64,000 bases of DNA from DASSQJ01 sp963772645 (GTDB lineage: Bacteria > Actinomycetota > Actinomycetes > Actinomycetales > Dermatophilaceae). Position 1 is the first letter of the stretch. The number at the start of each line of letters is the position of its first letter. The translations under genes were made by a program, and so were the position numbers. Below the pieces are notes generated by a model. That model was given only the letters and a program-made list of their open reading frames with translations. It ran no database searches and was not told the DNA's origin. Of the stretch, positions 59,033 to 64,000 are shown in pieces. The DNA is taken from the NCBI GenBank assembly GCA_963772645.1, contig CAVYYD010000009.1, positions 1-64,000 of the forward strand, written 5' to 3'.

Positions 59033-59065
59033 CCGGGCGCCGGCGGGGCGCCGGTGTCGGTGACC

Positions 59066-59071
59066 TAGGCT
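59066..59071 (+). promoter_or_regulatory. Leaderless -10 box (TAGGCT) for pdtaS
   Basis: TAGGCT ends eight bases before the GTG at 59080. The spacing places the transcription start at or beside the start codon; there is no Shine-Dalgarno. Confidence 0.5.
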
Positions 59072-59079
59072 TCGGCAGC

Positions 59080-60558
59080 GTGAGCACGCTCGCCGAGATG
59101 CTGCGGACCACCACCGACCTCGAACCCGCGGAGTCGGAGTGGCTGCACCTGCTCGTCGGCGACTGGCAGCTCATCTCCGACCTGTCCTTCGCCGACCTCG
59201 TCCTCTGGGTGCGCGGCGGGATGGAGGGCTGGCGGGCGGTCGCCCACGTGCGCCCGAACACCGGGCCGATGGTGTTCTACGACGACATCGTGGGTCGCTC
59301 CTCGAGCCGTTCCCGGGCCCAGATGCTCGACACCGCCGCCCGGGAGCGGCGGATCGTGGCCGCCCCGGCGCCCACGGTCCGGGAGGACATGTCGATCCGC
59401 GAGGACGCCGTGCCCGTCGTCCGCGGCGAACGCGTGGTCGGCGTCGTCACCCGGCACACCAACCTCACCGGTGGCCGCACCCCGAGCCGGCTCGAGCTGA
59501 CCTACCGCGACCTCGCCGACTCGATCCTGCGGATGGTGGCCTCCGGGGAGTTCCCGTCCCCGTCATCCCCGACCGGGATGCGGCGCGGCGCGCCCCGGGT
59601 CGGGGACGGCGTCATCCACCTCGACGCCGAGGGGGCGGTGCGGTACGCGAGCCCGAACGCGGTCTCCGCGGTGCACCGGATGGGGCACCGCGGCGACGTC
59701 GTCGGCGAGGTCCTGGCCAAGGTGGTCGCCGACGTCGCGGCGGGCGGCGGCCGCACCGTCGACGAGTCGCTCGCGGTCGTCGTCATGGGCCGGGCGTCGT
59801 GGCGCACCGAGGTGGAGACGGCGAGCGCGACGGTGACGATGCGCGCCATCCCGCTGACCCTGGGCGGCCGGCGGCTCGGGGCGATGCTGCTGGTCCGGGA
59901 CGTCTCCGAGCTGCGCCGGCGCGAGCAGGAGCTGCTCACCAAGGACGCGACGATCCGTGAGATCCACCACCGGGTGAAGAACAACCTGCAGACGGTGGCC
60001 GCGCTGCTCCGTCTCCAGGCGCGCCGGGTGCCCGAGGAGAACGCCAAGGCGGCCCTCGAGGAGGCGGTGCGGCGGGTCGCGACGATCGCGCTCGTCCACG
60101 AGACCCTGTCGTCCGGCTTCGACGAGACGGTCAACTTCGACGAGATCGCGCTCCAGGGCCTGCGGGCGGTCGTCGAGGTGGCCCGCCAGGAGCACCGGGT
60201 CGAGTCGACCTTCACCGGGTCCTTCGGCCGGGTCCGGGCCGAGGACGCGACGGCCCTGGCGATGATCATCTCCGAGCTGGTCCAGAACGCCGTCGAGCAC
60301 GGCTTCCCCGACCGCGACGGCACGGTGTCCGTGGTGGTCGACCGGCAGCCGGGGGAGGACGGGGACGACCTCGTCGTCACCGTCACCGACGACGGGCGTG
60401 GGCTGCCGGACGGCTTCCGGCCGGTGCTCGCGGGCCTGGGCACCCGGATCGTCACCTCGTTCGTCCAGGACCTGCGCGGGCGCATCCGGTGGGAGAACCG
60501 GGAGCCGTCGGGCACGAAGGTCGAGTTCGTCGCCAAGCTCCGCCCGGTCGGCCGCTGA
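59080..60558 (+). CDS. pdtaS: PdtaS-type sensor histidine kinase (HisKA_2)
   Basis: 492 residues from GTG 59080. N-terminal GAF (about 1-150: VGDWQLISDLSFADLVLWVR, VAHVRPNTGPMVFYDDIV), PAS (about 190-295: VIHLDAEGAVRYASPNAVSA), HisKA_2 with TIREIHHRVKNNLQTVAALL (phospho-His) and HATPase with MIISELVQNAVEHGFPDRDG and VTVTDDGRGLPDGFRPVLAG. PdtaS is a cytosolic kinase that phosphorylates the ANTAR regulator PdtaR. Its gene adjoins whiB1 in mycobacteria, as here (convergent). An upstream extension in frame is low-complexity and not needed. Confidence 0.92.
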   Translation: MSTLAEMLRTTTDLEPAESEWLHLLVGDWQLISDLSFADLVLWVRGGMEGWRAVAHVRPNTGPMVFYDDIVGRSSSRSRAQMLDTAARERRIVAAPAPTVREDMSIREDAVPVVRGERVVGVVTRHTNLTGGRTPSRLELTYRDLADSILRMVASGEFPSPSSPTGMRRGAPRVGDGVIHLDAEGAVRYASPNAVSAVHRMGHRGDVVGEVLAKVVADVAAGGGRTVDESLAVVVMGRASWRTEVETASATVTMRAIPLTLGGRRLGAMLLVRDVSELRRREQELLTKDATIREIHHRVKNNLQTVAALLRLQARRVPEENAKAALEEAVRRVATIALVHETLSSGFDETVNFDEIALQGLRAVVEVARQEHRVESTFTGSFGRVRAEDATALAMIISELVQNAVEHGFPDRDGTVSVVVDRQPGEDGDDLVVTVTDDGRGLPDGFRPVLAGLGTRIVTSFVQDLRGRIRWENREPSGTKVEFVAKLRPVGR

Positions 60559-60604
60559 GCGCCGACACCCACGCCGTGCGGGCCGGGCGCCTGGGAGGGT
60601 TTCC

Positions 60605-60655
60605 GGCTCAGCCGGCGCGGCGGGAGGGGCGCTCGGGCTCAGCCGGCGCGGCGGG
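60605..60655. repeat. Direct repeat: tandem duplication at the whiB1 3' end
   Basis: A 20-base sequence starting GGCTCAGCCGGC occurs at 60605-60624 and again at 60636-60655, a 31-base period. The second copy contains the whiB1 stop and last codons; the first lies just beyond it. Confidence 0.85.
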
Positions 60656-60887
60656 CGCGGGCGTTCCGGCGCTTGAGGGCGCGCCGCTCGTCCTCGGACA
60701 TGCCACCCCAGACCCCGGCGTCCTGCCCGGACTCGATGGCCCACTTCAGGCAGGTGTCGATGACCTCGCACCGACGGCAGACGGCCTTGGCCTCCTCGAT
60801 CTGAGCGATCGCCGGGCCGGTGTTCCCGATCGGGAAGAACAGCTCGGGGTCCTCGTCGAGGCAGGCAGCGCGGTCGCGCCAGTCCAT
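60639..60887 (-). CDS. whiB1: WhiB1-like iron-sulfur transcription factor
   Basis: 82 residues. Four cysteines, Cys9, Cys37, Cys40 and Cys46 (C-x27-C-x2-C-x5-C), bind a [4Fe-4S] cluster. The G-V-W-G-G turn followed by MSEDERRALKRRNARARR is the WhiB DNA-binding C-terminus. The sequence MDWRDRAACLDEDPELFFPI is close to mycobacterial WhiB1, an NO-sensitive essential regulator that binds the housekeeping sigma factor. Convergent with pdtaS, as in Rv3219-Rv3220c. GGAGCC precedes the ATG. Confidence 0.95.
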   Translation of the reverse strand: MDWRDRAACLDEDPELFFPIGNTGPAIAQIEEAKAVCRRCEVIDTCLKWAIESGQDAGVWGGMSEDERRALKRRNARARRAG

Positions 60888-61211
60888 GGGTGGGGCTCCT
60901 TGTCAGGGGTGGTGAAGCAGAAGGGGCGGCTGCCGGCGACCGTGGTGCCGGTACCCGCCGGGTTGCGACCTTGCAGCCCAAAGGCGGACGTGTTACGCAC
61001 AGACGTCCGTGGCGTTACTCTACCGTGACCCACCCAGTCGGGCCAGTGATCCGTCGGGTGCGTCGGTGCAGCAGGCGTCCGCCCCCGAGGGGCGTGGTCA
61101 CCCCGCGTGAACGGCCGGTGGGGGCCCCGGTGTTCCCGGTCCGGCGTGTCGACCGCCGGGGCCGGCGGCCGCGCTCCCGGGCCCGGGGGGCCGTCGCTTA
61201 GGCTCCCGCTC
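60888..61211. promoter_or_regulatory. whiB1 upstream region (324 bases)
   Basis: A long divergent region between whiB1 and the membrane-protein gene, with no coding frame that looks real. On the minus strand TAGAGT (61022-61017) is a plausible -10 for whiB1, giving a leader of about 120 nt. A GTGTTACGCAC segment (60990-61000) is partly palindromic. No clear CRP-type TGTGA-N6-TCACA site, which mycobacterial whiB1 has. Confidence 0.4.
61199..61204 (+). promoter_or_regulatory. Leaderless -10 box (TAGGCT) for the gene at 61212
   Basis: TAGGCT ends seven bases before the GTG at 61212, with no Shine-Dalgarno between. Confidence 0.5.
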
Positions 61212-61676
61212 GTGTCCTCCGCCCCGTTCGGCGCGCCGCCGCCCGTCACCCGAGGTCCACGAGTGCTGGCCGGCACCACGTGCGCCCTCCAGGCGCTCGC
61301 CCTCGTGGGGTTCGCCGGGTACTACCTCTACGAGCTGGGGAAGGGCGAGGGCAGCGACACGGCCCGGGTGGTCATGTCGGCCGTCGTCATCCTCATCGGG
61401 GCGGCGGGACTGGCCGCCCTCGCCCGGGGATGGTTCGGTGAGCGCGGCTGGCCCCGCACGCCGACGATCGTCTGGCACCTCCTGCTGGTCCCGGTCGGGG
61501 TCTCGCTGCTCCAGGCCGGGCGGAGTGCGCTCGGGACCGTCGTGCTGGTCGTGGCGGTGCTGACCCTGCTCGCGGCGCTCGCGGTGCGGCGGGACCCCGA
61601 CGAGGACCCGGACCCCGACGAGGAGCCGGCCCCCGGGCACCCGGCCGCCGGGGGCGCGGACGACGCCGACGCCTGA
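61212..61676 (+). CDS. Small integral membrane protein (Rv3217c-like position)
   Basis: 154 residues with four membrane helices at about 18-41 (LQALALVGFAGYYLYELG), 52-72 (VVMSAVVILIGAAGLAALA), 84-101 (IVWHLLLVPVGVSLLQAG) and 106-123 (GTVVLVVAVLTLLAALAV), then an acidic, proline-rich tail (DPDEDPDPDEEPAPGHP). A similar small membrane protein neighbours whiB1 in mycobacteria. Function unknown. The leaderless GTG was chosen over upstream codons because of the TAGGCT box. Confidence 0.7.
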   Translation: MSSAPFGAPPPVTRGPRVLAGTTCALQALALVGFAGYYLYELGKGEGSDTARVVMSAVVILIGAAGLAALARGWFGERGWPRTPTIVWHLLLVPVGVSLLQAGRSALGTVVLVVAVLTLLAALAVRRDPDEDPDPDEEPAPGHPAAGGADDADA

Positions 61677-61678
61677 GG

Positions 61679-64000
61679 TCACGCCGTCGCCGGCCCCGGC
61701 CGGACGGCCTCGCCGCTCGGCGCCCCGGCGCGTGCCGAGGTGGGTAGGAGCACCTGGAGCTCGACCACCCGGCCCCCGAGGACCAGCACGCCGCGCCCGG
61801 GGGCGGTCGAGCCGGTGGGTGGTAGCCGCAGGCCCCAGGGCTCACCGTCATCCGGCCCCGGCCTGAGCAGGACGGCGTGACCGCCCCGGGCCGTCTCGGC
61901 GTCCAGGCCGCGGTACCTGGTGCGCAGCGAGGTCGTGGAGGCGGCCACGACCAACCCGCCACCGTCGCGCAGCGCGAGGTCGCCGATCTCGGCGAGGACG
62001 GGGGCCACCGGGGTGGCATCGAGCCGGTCGGCGTCGTCGACGAGGACGACGAGCCGGGGGTCGGCCCGCCGCCGCTCCACCAGCGCGTCGACGTCGCTCG
62101 GCCCGATGACCTCGAGGCCCGCGGCGGTCTCGCCGTCCTCGCCCCGCCTCGCCGCGCGGACGACGAGGGCGGCCCGGCCGGCGAGCGCGGCCGACTCGGC
62201 CAGGGCCAGGAGCGCGGTCGTCCGCCCCGACCCGGGCGGACCGGCGACGAGCAGCCGCCCGCCGGTGCCGGCCGGGTCCCACCACCACGCCGCGGCCTGC
62301 GGGCCCGCGACGCCGAGCAGCAGGCCACCCTCGGGGCGGCGGCCGGGTACGGCCGGAGCCGGAGCCGTGCCGAGGAGGTCGGCTCGACGGACGGTGTCGG
62401 GCAGCGGGCGGTACCGCCAGGGCGGGTCGGCCGGTTCCCGGCCGCTCCAGCGGGCCCCGACCGGCCCGAGGTCGCCGGCCACGACGTGGACGACCTGCAC
62501 CTCCGGGCCTCCCGGCGCCAGCACCCCGCGGCCGGGCGGCGGGTCGAGGGGGAGGTCGCGGTCACGCACCCCGGCAGCGACCGCGTCGAGGGCGTCGACC
62601 GCCCCGAGGAGGAAGGTGCGGCCGCCGAGCGCGGTCCACCGCGAGTGCAGCAGCCCGCGCCCGCCGGAGACCGCTCCGCGCACCCCCACGCCGGCCCCGT
62701 CGCGCAGCACCCGGACGACGGCATCCGAGAGCGGCTCGAGCGACCGGGGGTCGTCGGCCTCGACGAGCTGCTCCCACCCGTCGACGACGAGCAGCAGCAG
62801 CGGCTCCGCCGGCCCGTCCGTCGCGTCCGTCGTGTCCCGGCCGCGCGCCCGGCGCCCGGCCACCTCGGCGGCGAGGTGGGTGACCAGCGCGGCGGGGCCG
62901 TGACCGTCGAGGCGGCACCAGGTGCCGACGTGCGGCAGGGTGCGCAGGTCCTCCAGGCCACCGGAGGGGTCGACGACGTGCACGTGCAGTGCGGAGGGCG
63001 GCAGCGTCGCCGTGGCCGCGGCGACGATGGCACGCAGGGCCGTGGAGCGGCCCGAGAGCGGGCGACCGACCACCCTCCACACGGGTGCCCCGACCTCCCA
63101 CCGGACGGGGCTGCGGCGCTGCCGCGCGGGATCGTCCGCCACCGCGACCACTCCTGGCCCGACCCCGGCGTCGGCGGGGCGCAGCCGGGGCGGCAGCGGC
63201 GGGAGCCACGGCGGCGCGGGAGGAGGGTGGGGGCGCCCCGCGGCCGCCGCCCGCACGGCCTCGACGACCCGGGCCGTCTCGGCGGCCCGGTCCTCCGGTG
63301 GGGCCGGCCCTGACGCCGGCGGGGGCTCGTGGACCTCGAGCACGGGGGCGTCGTCGGCGGCCGGGGCCACCAGCGCCGCGCGGAAGCGGGTCAGCGTCCC
63401 GTCGCCGCCGCGGGCCACCCCCCGGCCGGGCTCGGAGCGGGGGATCGACGCGGCATCCGGAACGTCGACGACGTCGACCGAGTCGGAGGCGTCCCTGACC
63501 CGGAAGGCCACCCGCAGGTCGACGTTGGCCCGGACCTCGCCGGTGATCGTCCCGCCGGGACGCTGGGTGGCCAGGACGAGATGGATGCCGAGGGAACGAC
63601 CCTGGGCGGCGAGCCGGACCAGCCCGCTGACGAAGCCGGGAAGCTCGTCGACGAGGGCGCGCAGCTCGTCGACGACGACGACGAGCCGGGGCAGCGGGGG
63701 GCCGCCGGGTCCCAGCTCGGCGACGTCGGAGGCACCGGCCGCGGCGAGCAGCTCCTCCCGGCGCCGGAGCTCGGCCCCGAGCGAGGTGAGGACGCGGTCG
63801 ACGAGGTGGTCGTCGAGGTCGGTGACCAGGCCGACGACGTGCGGGAGCCCGATGCACGGGCCGAACGCGGCGCCTCCCTTGAAGTCGACGAGCAGCAGGC
63901 TGAGGCGCTCCGGCGGGGACTCCAGCGCCAGCCCGGTGACCAGGGTCCGGAGGAACTCGGACTTGCCCGAGCCGGTCGTCCCCCCGACGAGGACGTGGGG
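61679..64000 (-). CDS. FtsK/SpoIIIE-domain ATPase, EccC-like, truncated by the window edge
   Basis: Open from the right edge (no start within the window) to a stop at 61679, over 770 residues. The first P-loop near the edge is LVGGTTGSGKSEFLRTLV, with LLLVDFKGGAAFGP, a Walker B LPRLVVVVDELRALVDELPG and RSLGIHLVLATQRPGG, a full FtsK/SpoIIIE domain. Two further P-loop-like sites have Arg for Lys: VGRPLSGRSTALRAIV (about 63060) and VAGPPGSGRTTALLAL (about 62240). The three-ATPase architecture is that of EccC of type VII secretion and related FHA-FtsK proteins. Whether it belongs to a T7SS depends on genes to the right. Confidence 0.85.
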   Translation of the reverse strand, partial: PHVLVGGTTGSGKSEFLRTLVTGLALESPPERLSLLLVDFKGGAAFGPCIGLPHVVGLVTDLDDHLVDRVLTSLGAELRRREELLAAAGASDVAELGPGGPPLPRLVVVVDELRALVDELPGFVSGLVRLAAQGRSLGIHLVLATQRPGGTITGEVRANVDLRVAFRVRDASDSVDVVDVPDAASIPRSEPGRGVARGGDGTLTRFRAALVAPAADDAPVLEVHEPPPASGPAPPEDRAAETARVVEAVRAAAAGRPHPPPAPPWLPPLPPRLRPADAGVGPGVVAVADDPARQRRSPVRWEVGAPVWRVVGRPLSGRSTALRAIVAAATATLPPSALHVHVVDPSGGLEDLRTLPHVGTWCRLDGHGPAALVTHLAAEVAGRRARGRDTTDATDGPAEPLLLLVVDGWEQLVEADDPRSLEPLSDAVVRVLRDGAGVGVRGAVSGGRGLLHSRWTALGGRTFLLGAVDALDAVAAGVRDRDLPLDPPPGRGVLAPGGPEVQVVHVVAGDLGPVGARWSGREPADPPWRYRPLPDTVRRADLLGTAPAPAVPGRRPEGGLLLGVAGPQAAAWWWDPAGTGGRLLVAGPPGSGRTTALLALAESAALAGRAALVVRAARRGEDGETAAGLEVIGPSDVDALVERRRADPRLVVLVDDADRLDATPVAPVLAEIGDLALRDGGGLVVAASTTSLRTRYRGLDAETARGGHAVLLRPGPDDGEPWGLRLPPTGSTAPGRGVLVLGGRVVELQVLLPTSARAGAPSGEAVRPGPATA

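Noticed and set aside
60888..61211. CRP-type site upstream of whiB1, as known in mycobacteria
   Set aside because: No TGTGA-N6-TCACA match; only a short partial palindrome was found.
61679..64000. A type VII secretion locus
   Set aside because: Only the EccC-like ATPase is visible; no EccB, EccD, EccE, MycP or clear WXG100 gene is in the window.

Overview
The window is very G+C-rich double-stranded DNA from an actinobacterium. WhiB, MtrA-MtrB-LpqB, PdtaS, long HPF, a SecA with a SEC-C tail, the Rv3235-like DUF6459 protein and the very large NAD-dependent glutamate dehydrogenase all point there. The gene order mtrA-mtrB-lpqB-comF-hpf ... secA ... pdtaS-whiB1 resembles the Mycobacterium Rv3219-Rv3246 segment. 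The tad pilus locus and overall style suggest Micrococcales (perhaps Intrasporangiaceae), but genus cannot be fixed from sequence alone.

Region 1 (1-18.5 kb) is a surface-glycan accessory region, visibly less G+C-biased at its left end. It holds a broken flippase, a broken family 4 glycosyltransferase, a decayed IS5-family transposase, a GT2/DUF2304 pair, a DUF6541 protein, PIG-V-like and GT87-like mannosyltransferases, an acyltransferase-3, a large polytopic protein, and four paralogous polytopic proteins with an N-terminal D-x-D-x-W-type motif. Four of the minus-strand genes overlap by ATGA junctions and form one operon (15724 down to 9404).

Region 2 (18.7-29.6 kb) is a complete-looking tad (Flp) pilus locus: two pilins, TadE, a cysteine-rich TadG-like protein, CpaB, TadZ, TadA, a von Willebrand A-TadB fusion and TadC. 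It is followed by a convergent LuxR-type response regulator and a histidine kinase with a degenerate ATP-binding domain.

Region 3 (29.7-43.2 kb) is housekeeping: mtrA-mtrB-lpqB, comF, hpf, an orphan response regulator, an AlkX/YcaQ-type DNA glycosylase, a tandem GNAT protein, secA, and a DUF6459/LysM pair. Region 4 (43.2-48 kb) holds a BldC-like HTH gene, a second CpaB-like/CpaE-like pair remote from the tad locus, a WS/DGAT-like protein and a DUF6912 protein. Region 5 (48-64 kb) has delta-1-pyrroline-5-carboxylate dehydrogenase, small helical proteins, an M20 hydrolase, an Orn/Lys/Arg decarboxylase, NAD-GDH, pdtaS, whiB1, a small membrane protein and an FtsK/EccC-like ATPase running off the right edge.

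Many conserved genes are interrupted by single frameshifts, including GDH, P5C dehydrogenase, TadA, TadZ and CpaB. Each is repairable by a small indel, so I read most as sequence errors. The glycosyltransferase, IS and 10-bp-duplication cases at the left may be genuine decay. No rRNA, tRNA or CRISPR array was seen.
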